Assembly (NCBI GenBank): GCA_000827495.1
Contig: KN817525.1
Coordinates: forward strand, 168,516 to 232,515
Direction of reading: 5' to 3'
DNA from: Hypholoma sublateritium FD-334 SS-4
Lineage: Eukaryota > Basidiomycota > Agaricomycetes > Agaricales > Strophariaceae
DNA length: 64,000 nt
Part shown: piece after piece, positions 46,475-58,405 of the stretch
Layout of the letters: each line of letters starts with the position of its first letter
Position numbering within the stretch: the first letter of the stretch is position 1
Translations under genes and position numbers: made by a program
Notes under the pieces: generated by a model
Database searches by the model: none
What the model was told of the DNA's origin: nothing
What the model saw: only the letters and a program-made list of their open reading frames with translations

Positions 46475-47362
46475 TCACAGCGCCACGCGCCCGCCGGTGC
46501 GCTCGCGGTGGAGGAGGCCGCTGCGGCCGGCGCCGTACCCGGGTGCGTCGGGCGACATCGGCGCGCCGAGCTCCTCGACGCGCGCGCGGCCGCGCGTGGG
46601 GCGCTCGCTCGATGGGTGCGGGGGCGGGGAGCTGTTGCGCCGCGTCGCCGCGCGCCCGCGGCGCGGGAAGTCGTCGTCGGGCTCCTCCGCCCGGCCACGC
46701 AGGGGGATCGACGCCGGGCGCGCGGCGAGCGGGAGGAGCGGGGTGGGCGGCGACGGGCGGGCGGCGGTGTGTCCCGACGAGGAGGACGCGGTGTGCGCGG
46801 GCGACGCCATCTTGAGCAGGGAGAAGCACGCGGGGAGGCTCGCGCGCGCGCGGCTCCGCGCGGGGCTGCACTCCGAGCGGCGGTCGTCGTCGAAGGACAG
46901 GTCGTCCTCCGGGGGCGGGCGGCACGCGACGGGGGCGCTGCGCGGGAAGAGGCCGGCGGACGAGCCGGAGGAGAGGCGGCGGTGCTGCAGGCGCGGGACG
47001 GTCGAGTGGTTGTTGGTGCCCGACGGGCGGCGGGCGTATGAGAGGGCGGAGTAGAGGAAGGACGGGGCGTCGTCGTCGTCGTCGTCGGTGAGGGTGCTCG
47101 ACGCCGACGAGGCGTAGGCGTACATTTTGAGGGCGGACCCGAGGGCGAGGGCGGGGACGTCGCCGCCGGGTGCGTAGGCGATGCTGGGCGACGACAGGGC
47201 GCTGCTGGAGGACGAGACGGACGGCGAGGAGAGGTCCTCGCTCTGGCAGTCGCTGGAGCAGTACGGGCGGCTGTGAAATGGTCAACGGCTGGGCAGACAA
47301 AATGCAGGGCGGCAGTACCCGTCGGTGTGCTTTGAGCAGACGAGGCAGATTTCCTCGAACAT
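46475..47362 (-). CDS. Ecl1-family (lifespan regulatory factor) small zinc-finger protein
   Basis: The ATG at 47362 gives MFEEICLVCSKHTDG, spliced over a 47-bp intron to RPYCSSDCQSEDLSSPSVS. The CxxC...CxxxC zinc-binding motif at the extreme N-terminus is the mark of the Ecl1 (extender of chronological lifespan) family. Next come SSALSSPSIAYAPGGDVPAL, a poly-Asp tract (DDDDDD), and a long Ser/Pro/Arg-rich disordered tail to the stop at 46475. Family members in fission yeast promote survival under sulfur or zinc limitation, but the role here is inferred only. The conserved zinc motif, its clean splicing and the SSALSSP region argue that this is real despite the GC-rich surroundings. It is the only convincing gene in a 13-kb gene-poor block. 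Confidence 0.72.
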
Positions 47363-49127
47363 GGTGCAGTGGGGACCGGCGCAGCGCAGGCCGCCCTTAT
47401 AAACCCACAAATAAAGTCGCGTAACGCGTGTCACACTCTCTGACTCCATAATTCGTGAGAGCGCCCGGCATCCCCCGCGGGCCAAGCACGGTCGATCAAG
47501 TGACTCGCAAACGTTGCAAGATGTCGTCATCAGATCCAGATCCAGATCCAGATCTCTGTGGATATATATGGCTCGCCGGCCTCAAACAGGCAGCCCGCCG
47601 TCCGACCGCCGTCGGCGCCGACCGTCGACGCCCAGCCAGCCATGACTCGACGTCGGCGCGTCGGGCCTCGGCGCTAAAAGCAGAGAGCAAACAGGCCTTT
47701 AGTCTTTTACTACCCCCGCATGCATCGACTCGACTCGACCCGACTCCCCACTGCGCGGGTACACACCCACAGCACGCCCACCCCCGCCGCGTGATCCCCC
47801 GCCGGACCTGCCTCCGCCTCCTGACTGCTCGGCCGAGTGCTCACTGCGTGCCTCAAAGGCGCAACCATGCCTAACCACACTGCGTGCGCCGTGCGCCATC
47901 GCGCGCCATCCGCGCCCCACCCCCGGGCCCCGGCCCGCGCCTCATTGGGCTCCAGCGCAGGATGACGCCTGGCACGGCGCGCTGCGCGCCATATCGCGCA
48001 ACGAGCTGTGTCGACAGGCGCCGACAGCGCGAATGGCGCTGAAAAGGTGCGCTGGATTTCGCGCTGCCCAAGCACAGGGGGCGCTGCGCGCGTGCGTGCG
48101 TGCGCGCACCCGAGCACATTTTCTATGGGGCGCTGCGGCGGCAATATATCCACTACCCAATGCGCCGCACGTTCCTCCTCGCGCCGGCCCCAGTACCAAT
48201 GCCATTCGGAATTCCCCAGCTCAGCATACGCCAAAAGCGCAGAGGAACGTGCCCCGTGCGCCGCGCGTGACCCTCCCCCCGGGCGCAAGTACTATTAGGC
48301 TTTGGCGCTAGCTAGTCGACGGTAAGCACTGCAGCAATTGTACCCGTGTATTCGTAGTACCCCAATTGTCCCGCATACACGGGCGCCTCCGCGCACGGGG
48401 GCGCCCCTGGCAGCGCCCGCGCCTCCTCCCGCGGCGCCCAGTTTAATTGGCTAGAATTTTCTCACAGGCGCTGGGCGTGCGTTGCGCTGAACCGCCCGCG
48501 CGTGCGCGTCCGCCAAAGCCGCAGCGCACACCAAGCACACCATCGCACACCCAATCATCATCGACATCACACCCACAAAGCTAAACCTAAAAACAAAAAC
48601 AACACAAAAAACAAGCCCAAAAAACAAGCCCGGGCCCAAGCCCAACCCAAAAATACCCCCCCACCCATCTCCCACCCACTCATACCCATCTCCCACCCAC
48701 CACCCAGCGCATCGCATCGCATCACGGCAAACGCGCCCCTTCATCTCAGGGATCTGCACCCAGCACGATCAATCAATCACGTCGTGCTGTAACACCCCCC
48801 CCCCCTACCTATGTAGTACCCACGTATCAGCCAAGTATAGCCCGACCTGCACTATGTACGCGGTCGACAGCTGCGTTCCCGCGTATGTAGAATAGGAAAC
48901 GGAAACGGAAACGGAAAAGGGAAAGGACAGGGACAGGGAAAATGGGACAGGGTGGGTGGGCGTAGAGGGCCCTGGCGTCCGATCGGGGTTCGGCGAGATG
49001 CTGCGCTGCGCAGGTGTTTGGATAGATAGATAAATAAATAGTCAGGCCTGACGGGCGTATATATAGAGCCCATTTATGTACCCTGTTTATTTACTTACAC
49101 AGGAACTCGAACAATGTACGAGAAGTA

Positions 49128-49215
49128 CGTACGTACGTATGGTGATCTATTTGCACATTTATTCCCACCCCCCGCCCCCCGTCTGATGGCATGCCCCGCG
49201 CCCCCCAGGAAGCTT
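49128..49215 (+). repeat. Inverted repeat, left arm (88 bp)
   Basis: Identical, as reverse complement, to 50036-50123 over 88 bp with no mismatch that I can find. It starts CGTACGTACGTATGGTGATC and ends CCCCAGGAAGCTT. It contains C-rich tracts around GCCCCCCGTC. Confidence 0.9.
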
Positions 49216-49537
49216 TACATCACTTTAACACCACGCCACGGTCCTCAGATTAGTATTTAAAGTAGATAAATCATGTATATGGCACTTGAATAAAATTACN
49301 GTGGTAAATTTGTAATGAAACTGACGTATGGCAATTCTTCTTCGACTCTTCGGCGAGTCGTGTGAATGCGGTAAGGAGCGTGGGAACCATGTACTTCGTC
49401 GAATATCGTGGTCAGTGTGAGCGTGTGCTCAGCGGTCAGTGCTCATCGGCGTCAGTGAAATAATTAGGTGCTTCGTTAGGGAAGCCGAATTTGCAGTGTA
49501 CGATATTACATACCTAACTCTTTCATGAGCGCCTAAT

Positions 49538-49941
49538 NNNNNNNNNNNNNNNNNNNNNNNNNNNNNNNNNNNNNNNNNNNNNNNNNNNNNNNNNNNNNNN
49601 NNNNNNNNNNNNNNNNNNNNNNNNNNNNNNNNNNNNNNNNNNNNNNNNNNNNNNNNNNNNNNNNNNNNNNNNNNNNNNNNNNNNNNNNNNNNNNNNNNNN
49701 NNNNNNNNNNNNNNNNNNNNNNNNNNNNNNNNNNNNNNNNNNNNNNNNNNNNNNNNNNNNNNNNNNNNNNNNNNNNNNNNNNNNNNNNNNNNNNNNNNNN
49801 NNNNNNNNNNNNNNNNNNNNNNNNNNNNNNNNNNNNNNNNNNNNNNNNNNNNNNNNNNNNNNNNNNNNNNNNNNNNNNNNNNNNNNNNNNNNNNNNNNNN
49901 NNNNNNNNNNNNNNNNNNNNNNNNNNNNNNNNNNNNNNNNN
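49538..49941. other. Assembly gap (N run)
   Basis: About 404 unknown bases, sitting in AT-rich sequence enclosed by an 88-bp inverted repeat. The true length may differ. Confidence 0.97.
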
Positions 49942-50035
49942 TTTCTGCTTCTAAATCTTTGTTTAGGTATTATATACATTATTTATATGCTTTATACTGC
50001 AGTAGGACATTGTGAAGGGGTGATTAAACGAATTG

Positions 50036-50123
50036 AAGCTTCCTGGGGGGCGCGGGGCATGCCATCAGACGGGGGGCGGGGGGTGGGAATAAATGTGCAA
50101 ATAGATCACCATACGTACGTACG
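50036..50123 (-). repeat. Inverted repeat, right arm (88 bp)
   Basis: Mirror of 49128-49215. It starts AAGCTTCCTGGGG and ends ATACGTACGTACG. The sequence between the arms is AT-rich and unlike the GC-rich surroundings, as would be expected of an inserted element of about 1 kb. No clear target-site duplication is visible next to the arms. Confidence 0.9.
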
Positions 50124-51209
50124 CACCCCACGCGCGCCCGCGTATCAGGCCCCCTCCCTACAACAAGTAGTAGTGCATCATCACTGGCGTGTGGGAACTT
50201 GATCCAGGAAGACGCACGTCGAAGGCGGGCGGGCGACGACACCCCGCGCGCCCAGTGGCAGCGCGCCCGATGCAGATCCGTGGATCAGCAGCAGTGCTGC
50301 TCCCTGATCTTTGAATTCCTGGAAGACACCCCCGCGGTCCCAGGCGCACCCTGTCCACCCACCCGGACAGGACCGCGCGTGTTCTCTTCTCTCTCGTACT
50401 GTATCTCGTACTGTATCTCGTATACTTACCACATACATACGCGTACCGCTCCCAGGAACAGACAGCGGCATATGTGCCCCGCCAAATGCCCACCGCGCGG
50501 GTGCGTCCACGCCGCGCAGGCCCCGCCGCTGACGGTACCAGGACCGCGCGTTCCCGACTCGTACGTATGTATACATTGTACATCCCTTACATGGACGACG
50601 CAGACAGCGCCATATGTGGGGGCCCCGCGCTAGCGTGGGCCCCAAAACCGGACGGAAGCACAGAACAGAAGCACGCACGCACGCACCCCCGCCCGCCCGC
50701 CCGCCCGCCCGCCCGCCGACGCACGGGCGCACGGGCGGGGGCACCGCACCAGTCTAATTCAGAGTATTACCCCACACCACACCACGCCTCTCTCACTCCC
50801 ACTCATTTACAGCGATCTCCCATAATTCAAATCTGCATCTCGCCCGCAAGTTAAGTTGAACCTTCCAGAAGCAGCCGGCGAACCCATGCACACCGTGACC
50901 GCCACGCCCACGCCCACGCCCCGCCGACGGGCCTCCGAGACCGTCAAGTTGAGCTTCTACTTCGCCGCGCGCCCGCCCGGCGTGCGCGCCACGCACGTCG
51001 CTCACTTCCCCAGATTCGCGCTGAGATGGGATTCTTGCTGATGGACACACAGACCAAGTGCGAGCGAGATAAGCACCGCGATCGCGCAGTGGCCTGCCTG
51101 CCACTCCGAAACGCTGGCAGCATTAAATGATGTATACAAATTACGATACGCCCCGCCCTTCTCTAGCCCTTCCCTTCGATCACAGCGCACGCGCGCACAC
51201 GTCGCGCGT

Positions 51210-54200
51210 CTACTTGGCCGCCGCGTCCGGGTTGGGCGACGGCGGGATCTCCACCTGGCGGAACCCCGCCGGCGCGCTGGCCTCGCCCGCCAGAGCGAGC
51301 GACGCGTCGCTGCTCGCGCCGGAGAGCACGTCCTGGCTCGCGCTCGCACCCCCGCCATACACCCCAAGCGCCCCCACCGCCGACACAGGCGCGGGCGTCT
51401 GCGGCTTCTCCGCCGCGGGCGGCACGGGCGGCGGCGACTCCGTGCGCACCGGCGCCGGGAGCGCCTTCTCCACGGGCGCCGGAGGCGGCGACGGCTGGCC
51501 GAACCCGCTCGCCGAGCGCCCGGAGAGCAGCCCCTTGAGCCGCTGGTTCGCGTTCAGCGTGTTGCTCCTGATCATGGGCGGCGGCGCAGGCGGGGACGCG
51601 CTCCCCGCGCCCGACGCGGCAGGCGTAGACGGTGCGCCGCCCGCCCCCCGCGTCGGGCCGCCGCCGCCGCGCGCGACGGACTTGTCCGCGACGACGGTCT
51701 CGAGCATAGCCGTTGGCACGCCGACGTTGCGCATCAGCGCGAGGTTCTGGTGCAGGAAGCGCGCGTCCGCGAGCAGGCTGAACGGGGCGAAGACCGGGCC
51801 GGGGAGGGAGGGCAATAGACAGGGGCAATTAGCGACCCAAACGTTACTGCGCGCAGAACTGGCATCATCCGACGCACCGTGCCTTGGCCTCCTGGTGGGG
51901 CAGCTCGATGAGGCCATACTCCTCTGACAGGCGGTGATTGATAGCGGCGAAGACCTGCGTCATCACATACTAATGCAGCGCACGCGGCCCAAACGGGCAG
52001 GGCAGGATGAGGAAGCGGGCGCGCAAGGGGCGGTCAGCATGCCCGCCAGGGAAGCCGCGCGAAACGGGCAGTTCTCACCTCTACTATCGGCGGCGCGAGG
52101 TACCGCGAGAGCACCTTGTGGAGCATGACCGTCTCCTTTACGAGCGCCTCCATGTACGCGTTGACGCCCCCGTCCGCCTTGGGCACCGTCCAGTCCACCG
52201 TCTATATCCGCGCCGAAAAATAGAGCGGCGGAGCGTCATGCGTTAGCGATTGCCTTATCAACCCGCAGCCGAGCAGCGAACACCGACCTTGAGAGACTTG
52301 ATGTGTTCCTTCAGCCTATCTCCCATGATAGCGACAAGCTTGGAATGGATCTCGTTCTGATGTTCTTGGTAGTCCTGCGTCACATCGTGCCGTGGGTGAG
52401 CAAACCAGCTCGCCAGCTATAATAGCGCGGCACGCACCCGCTTCAGCTTGTCAAACTCGACAAGCATGACCGCCTGCTTCTGGCTGAGATGCCGCCGGAA
52501 GGTCTCGCGTACATACGGGATGAGTTCAAAAATAACAGACAGCGACTGCGACGCCAGAGCTAGGAGCAAGCATAACCGCGGGTGAGAAAACAGCGCAGCC
52601 AATGTCCCAGGCACGGGAACAATCCACACGAAATCGCGACCCACCCAGATGCTTCGCCGTGATGTTCTTCAGCCCCGCGGACCTCATCGCGCCCGCGCCC
52701 AGCACGACCTGGCACGTCCGCGAGTTGAACGCCTTGAGATACTCGATCACCCGCCCCATCGCGTCCGTCGTCAGCGTCGGCAGGTTCACGACGACCCGCA
52801 GGTACTCCACGAGCATCTCCAGCACGCGCGCCGTCGCGGACACGACGAAGTACGTCCGGCCCTCGATGCGGATGTGCTTCGTGCTCGCCGTACCAACAGC
52901 CGAAGCGCCTGCGCCGCCGTGCGCCACCGGCGGCGGGGCGCTGCTCGGGAGAGCTGGCGCGGCGGCTGAGGTGGGCGTCTCCCCACCGTACGCAGGGAAC
53001 GTCGTGGCGTACGGGCTGAAAATAGCAGCCTCCGATGTGATCACCAGATCCGGGTGGTCGCTCACGGCCGAGTCGACGACTATATTCGCGATGTGCTGCA
53101 GGGCAGGAGTAACCTCGGCGGGGTTCCACTTCTCGTCCTCGACGAGTCGCGCCGAGGAGGACACGCGTGTCTGATGGAACGCCTGCAAGAACACCTTCGC
53201 CTACAGCGTCCGGTGAATATAGTATGACATATTTAGCGCACTTGATTCTGCATTGAATTGAATTGAAAAAAAAACGCGCGAGACGCACCTGTCCAACTAC
53301 GGTTCCCCTCAGCCCAACGATCATACGCCGACACGTCGTCTCGCATTTAATGACGAATGCCCACGAATCGTTGAAGAAGATCAAGAACTCCGCCAGCTCC
53401 AGCGCAGCATGCTGTTCCGCCCTGTACGAGATGACCTTTGCTGCCTGCGTGTTCGCAAGCTCGGCCGACGACGAGACAATGTCTGATAGATCTTCTTCTA
53501 GGGCAGGTATATCTGTCACATTTTGCTGCAGTTGCGATCTGGATCAGCAAAATGCATCAGCGTATACCTTCTATTCGGAGTGATAGGTTTCGCGTACCCC
53601 AAGACAGACAGCACTTCGACGATGATGGCACCCTGTGACTGCAGCCCTTCCACGCCATTCAAAAGGCAGCGGTATATTTTTTGAATGAGAACGATAAAGT
53701 CTGGGTGTGACATCGTCCGCAAATGGCTGGCCAGTCCAGGCCTGTACGGAGTATGAGCAGCTGCGATACCAGGTGGTGCCTAAATTTGGACTAACCTTCC
53801 TTCTGATGGCGGCGATGATTCTCGACTCTCTTCATCGTCTGCCTCAAACGCAGGCAGAATCTGCGAAAACGCTCTTTAATCAATTGGAAATGAAGCGAAC
53901 AGGGGCGCCCCAGCTTACCTTTTTGATGATCCCCCGCACATCCGCTAGCACAACCTCCCGCCATGAAAGAACGCTTTCCTTGAGGCCCTTGGTCCGCACC
54001 AAGTTGAGTAGAAGGGGCTTTAGCCGGTCTCGCAGACCCTGGTCCGCATTGCTGTCAGGTCTCCCATCGCTGTTTATTCGCGATTCGAGATCGTTGCGGA
54101 GGACTGAAACGAGCTCCGACGAGAGTGACGCGGCGATTTCCTTCGTGAGCTCACGCAGGTGAGAAGGCAGCGCGGAAAACGCGCTTAGCGACGATAGAGC

Positions 54201-55570
54201 AACAGGATGAGTGACATGTGCAGCCGCGTCCTCTATTTTGTGTTCGACAGCAGGCTGCTCCTCCTCGGCTTCGTGCTCTTCTTCAACAGTTGGGGGCAGA
54301 GGCGAGATACTGCGCGGGTGTCCGTTCCCGTTCCCGTGAGCATGGCCGTTAGGCGCGTCCCGAGCGCTGCCTTTCGATTGTACGCCATTCGCAGTGGGGC
54401 TCACAGGCTGCGCGGCGGGCGCGTCCCACATCTTCTCCAGGTCTTCAATCACCCCGAGCGCCTCACCCCATTGACCGGCGTTCACCAGGCCTTTCGCTAT
54501 ACCTGTCATCTCCACCACGCTGCTAATCATCTTCACGCCGCTCCTGATTTTCCCGAGGTTCGCCATCTTGCACTCCCGGCGCACCATCTCCAGCCCGCGC
54601 TTCGCGCTGTTGTTGTCGACCTCGTTTAATTGCGTGCGTAGCTTGCCAATCCGGCTCAGACATCGCTCGGACTCGGCTTGGAGGTCGTGTAGGTTCGTCA
54701 GCGCGGCGAAGAACGACGTGGACCGGATGGATATCTCGCGCACTAGGTGCTGCTCGACCGTGTCGGAGTAGTGGTCGAGCTTCTCGAGGAGGGGGAGGGA
54801 GTGCGACAGTGAGAACGGGTCTGCGAATGAGCTATCCTGCGGTGTCGCCATCGCCGCAGCTGCATCTTGCTCCGTCACCGTCGCGAACGTATGCGGGTCG
54901 CTGAGGTTGAACTGTTTCTCGAAGAAGACGGCGGGCACGGAGTCGAGGGGCGTTATATATTTGCCCTGGGTATGCGTCTGCGAGGCCGTGCGTGTGGGTG
55001 TCTGTGGGTCTTCGCCAGTGATGGAGTTCCGCGGTGTCCATTGGGTATCCTCGATCTCAGCCTGGCCCTCCTGGCCGAGCTTCGTGTTGTGCTCGTAGCG
55101 GGTCCACTCCGGGGTAACTGCCTTGAGATACGAGTCAAAGTCCTTCCGCCGCACCCGAGGCAGGTCGGCCACAGGCACGGGCGGGAGCAGCGAGTGCGCC
55201 TTGGGCGGTGCCTGGCGCTTGTGGGGGTTGTTCAGCACCGTCGAAATAGCTAAATGGGTGGCATGTGCTTTAGTAGATGCAATACGCAGTACCCATACGT
55301 ACCATGAAACCCAGTCCGTGAGCTGCTCCACTCCGTCGGCAGCGCCCCCAGCGCCAGATTCGCCGACGAGTGGTTGAGAAAGCCCATGGGGTGCGGGCTG
55401 GCCGCAAAGTCGTCGCCGCGCCCCTCTGTGGTCCCGGACACACTCTCTGGGCCCGGGCGCCTGGATGCGGGGTCCCATGTGAACCTGTATGGGCGCGCAG
55501 TGGGGACCTGCTCGGGCGAGAGATGGACGGGGGAGTTTGCGCGCGAGGGCACGGAGGAGATGTCGGACAT
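51210..55570 (-). CDS. VPS54: VPS54, GARP tethering complex subunit
   Basis: Subunit of the Golgi-associated retrograde protein complex that tethers endosome-derived vesicles at the trans-Golgi. The start MSDISSVPSRANSPVHLSPE (an in-frame ATG at 55597 would add 9 residues) is followed by a disordered N-terminus. Then come RRKDFDSYLKAVTPEWTRYE, VFFEKQFNLSDPHTFATVTE, and coiled-coil exons (SLPLLEKLDHYSDTVEQHLV, SFFAALTNLHDLQAESE, RTQLNEVDNNSAKRGLEMVR). The C-terminal Vps54 domain follows: HAALELAEFLIFFNDSWAFV, LSVIFELIPYVRETFRRHLS, LVEFDKLKRDYQEHQNEIH, VDWTVPKADGGVNAYMEALV, LHKVLSRYLAP, NLALMRNVGVPTAMLETVV. A Pro/Ala/Ser-rich tail ends at 51210. Many short introns. Full-length architecture. Confidence 0.93.
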
Positions 55571-55640
55571 GGATGAGGCGGTGACGCTGCCACGCACGCA
55601 CGCGGCCGTTTATAATATTTTATTTGCGCCAGCTCCATTG

Positions 55641-56638
55641 ATGGCCTCCTTCTTCTCCGTCCCCGCCCCGCTCGTCAGGTTCAACGCCCGCTTCCCCCTC
55701 GCCCTCCACCCCCCCATCCACCCGCGCGCAAGGGGCCCCATAACGGCCCCGACGCTCTGGATCGCGCCCCCGTCCGACAACCTCCTCAGCAGCGACGTCG
55801 AGTGCCTCAAATGGCAAGCGTACCTCGCGCTGCGCGGCCTCAAGGACGTCCGTCTGCGCTGGGACATCGCTCCGGAGGGCAGCATAGGCGGCGCGCTGCC
55901 TAATCTCCACGTCCCCATCGCCATCTCGCTGCTGAAGAGCGAGCGCCTCAGCCACTCCGACGGCGCCGAGGACGGCGAGCTGCTGGCCGCGCACTCCATC
56001 CCGACGTGGGTCGACGCGAAGCTCGGCGTCGACAGCGCGGAAGACCCCCTCGAGGGATACGTTGACCCGGAGGCGCGAATCGAGAGCAGAGCGTGGGTTG
56101 CGCTCCTCGAGGGCGTCGTACACGCTGCTCTGGTATGCACGCGTCTCCTCTGCTGGCACCGCCCCCCATTTTAAAGCCCACACAGATGATATCGCAACCG
56201 AGACCCTCCTACTTTCACAGCCTGATATTCCCAGCTTCGACCCCTCCCACCAGCGAAAGCCTCCAAAAAATCCTGCTGCCCCCTCCGCCACCTCTGGCCG
56301 GCTACCTCTCCTTCATCCCGCCCACACCCAATGCCGTGCGCATCAACAACTCCGCAATCATTTCCCAGTACCGCGACGCGATCAAGTCGCTCTCAGAACG
56401 CCTCGGGACGGATAAATGGTTCCTAGGCTCGAGGTGTGTTCTCCTTTTCCCCGGCATTACCAACCAAGGCTAATTTGCGCCCAGCGCGCCAACCCCTCTC
56501 GACGCGCTCGCGTTTGCGTACATTCATCGCATACTGCATTCGCCCGACATCATCCGCATCGAAGTGACGCGTCGCGTGAACCTCGTCGCATGGGAATGGC
56601 GCGTGCGCTGCCTAGTTCGCGACGGGTTCGTCCGATAG
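55641..56638 (+). CDS. Metaxin / Sam37-like mitochondrial outer-membrane protein
   Basis: GST-like component of the mitochondrial sorting and assembly machinery for beta-barrel proteins. The start is MASFFSVPAPLVRFNARFPL. The thioredoxin-like half has TLWIAPPSDNLLSSDVECL, KWQAYLALRGLKDVRLRWDI and ALPNLHVPIAISLLKSE. The GST-C-like half begins RAWVALLEGVVHAAL, splices to PRPSYFHSLIFPAS, then RINNSAIISQYRDAIKSLSE, RLGTDKWFLGS, spliced to PTPLDALAFAYIHRILHSPD. It ends CLVRDGFVR-stop. The serine-proline turn before LDALAFAYI is the metaxin C-terminal signature. In-frame ATGs farther upstream overlap the antisense VPS54 leader. No C-terminal membrane anchor is seen. The start codon is only 70 bp from that of VPS54. 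Confidence 0.82.
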
Positions 56639-56966
56639 TGCAGCCCCGATCCCCAATTAGCCACCGATGCGCTATATTATACATCACTATTAACTGATAA
56701 TATTCTCGTTCTGCGCAAACTACATAGATGGATGCCCAACAAGTCTTCGGTCTGAGTACGGACAGCACGCAAGCATTGAGTTATTACATCTTCGTAAGTA
56801 TAGGAACCTCCGGAGCAATAGATAGGTAATGAATGCATAGGGGCAGAATAGATATGCGGATGAACGAGAAAGCAGTCTATATCTAGGCTTCGTACGCGCG
56901 TGAATTAGATCGGTATGGTGTCGTCCGGTAGAGTCGTCCGTACACAGCTGACATAGAGGTCATTGA
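56639..56966. other. Convergent 3' spacer
   Basis: 328 bp between the stops of the metaxin-like and TLC-domain genes. Nothing recognisable beyond 3'-UTR-like sequence. Confidence 0.5.
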
Positions 56967-58190
56967 TTACTGGGGCAGAAGGGGGCGAGTCGTCTCGGCA
57001 TCCTGAGCAAGCGGAGTGCTTTCATTAGGAGTATCGAATCGTTTGCGCAGAGCCATGATCATTTTGTAGAACCTGCGGCACGCGATCAGTTACTGCGCTG
57101 CGGCGTCAGAGCCATATGCATTTAAGGGGGCGTACCAGAATACATTGAGCCCCTGGAGGAGGAAGTTTCCAGCGCCGTATACAAGCTGGTAGAGCAGTGG
57201 GATCTGGTTGTGATATTTGCGCAATGTCAGGAAGAATTCAACGGACTGTTCCATGAATCGCGGTGAGCTCAGTCTATCATCGCGGCATGGAAATAAAACG
57301 CACGATAGTACCCCCGTATACAATGCGGACGAGGAAGAACGAGGCAATCAAGAAGAAGCCGTTGACAAGCTGCAGACGGGTGCCGGTGCGGCCGGTCTTG
57401 TCCAAAAACCTGCGTTATAAATAGGCGATGAGGTCAGCGCCCCGTCTCGTTCCGTCGTCGCGGCCACCGCCCACGCACCAGTGGTTGTTGAGGAAGAGGG
57501 TGCTCGTTTCCCACAGCAAGCACCGCGTGCCATAGTACGCCACAAATGGTTTCTAGAGCACACCGTCCCCCTGGTGTTAGCAGATCCCTGGATAGCTTGC
57601 GGGTAGACGCACATAGGACATGGTGTAGATGGCGAAGCACGCGACTCCGTGCGCAACGAAGCCGGGGTCGATGAAGTTGAAGATGGCGTCGAGGGTGTCC
57701 CAGAGGAAGTACCTGCGCGCCCGAGACGGCGTCAGCGACAGCACGGACCACTGATCAAGATCGGCCGACGCACCCCGCAGCGATGGCGTGCACATGGCCC
57801 ACCTGCGCATCCCAGCCGAAGGCGCGGTCCTGCTCGTTCTCTGGCGACTGGTGCACGATGCACCACAGGGCGTAGGGTACGACGACGAGCACATGCACCT
57901 GCGATACGATGTGGATTGCCCTGCACGAGACCACATCGTCAGGAACGCGGACATCGGAGGGCGCAGCGCGGCGTGTGCAGCAGTATGTACCAGTTGTTTT
58001 TCGCTGCGCGTCCTTTGCCGCCATATGCAACGGGGAACCACCGGGCGCAGACAAAGGGTGCGATGACGAGATGTATCAGTGTGAACACGAGGAAGGCCCC
58101 GTAGAACGTCGGAAGGTATGGGCCGAACTCGGTGAGGCCGAGCGTCTCTACGACGAATTTCTCCAGGAGGACCATGGTAGGAGGAAGCAA
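56967..58190 (-). CDS. TLC (TRAM-LAG1-CLN8) domain membrane protein
   Basis: Multi-pass membrane protein of the TLC family (TMEM56/CLN8-like), usually ER-associated and linked to lipid metabolism. The start MLPPTMVLLEKFVVETLGLT (ATG at 58190; the inner ATG at 58175 is equally good) leads into FGAFLVF-like helices (FLVFTLIHLVIAPFVCARWF). Exons then give HIVSQVHVLVVVPYALWCIV, the TLC core YFLWDTLDAIFNFIDPGFVA, HGVACFAIYTMSY, LLWETSTLFLNNHWFLDK (family E..S..F.N motif), LVNGFFLIASFFLVRIVYGG and YQLVYGAGNFLLQGLNVFWF. The cytosolic basic tail YKMIMALRKRFDT ends LLPQ-stop at 56967. Its start lies only 216 bp from the end of an inserted inverted-repeat element, which occupies the upstream promoter region. 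Confidence 0.88.
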
Positions 58191-58405
58191 GCAAGCGGCC
58201 CAGATCGCGCTGTGTCGTAGGAGAGAGCAAAGAGCAGGAGACTTGCAACGTAAGGATCGGTCGGCAGTCGGCAGACTGTGCCTGGGAAATTCGAAATATG
58301 AATGACTGGGCTAGAACTTTTGTCAGTGAGAAACAGAATACACAAAAAAGTCTCGAACCAGACTGCCAACGGAGGCAAAATAAAAATCACCATATATAAA
58401 ATGCG

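Larger units (their letters stand above)
47363..51209. other. GC-rich gene-poor block with microsatellites and assembly gap
   Basis: No gene is recognised. Notable simple sequence: (GATCCA)3 at 47533-47553; an A/C-rich stretch at 48570-48720; a purine tract of GGAAAC/GGGAAA units at about 48893-48950; GTAC-rich palindromic runs at 49126-49140; (CGCA/ACGC) then (GCCC)n at 50670-50718. A run of N fills 49538-49941. Frames are compositional only. Confidence 0.6.

Noticed and set aside
50158..50744. Overlapping 140-190-codon frames on both strands
   Set aside because: Driven by GC-rich simple repeats such as (GCCC)n and by palindromic restriction-site-like runs. No protein signature.
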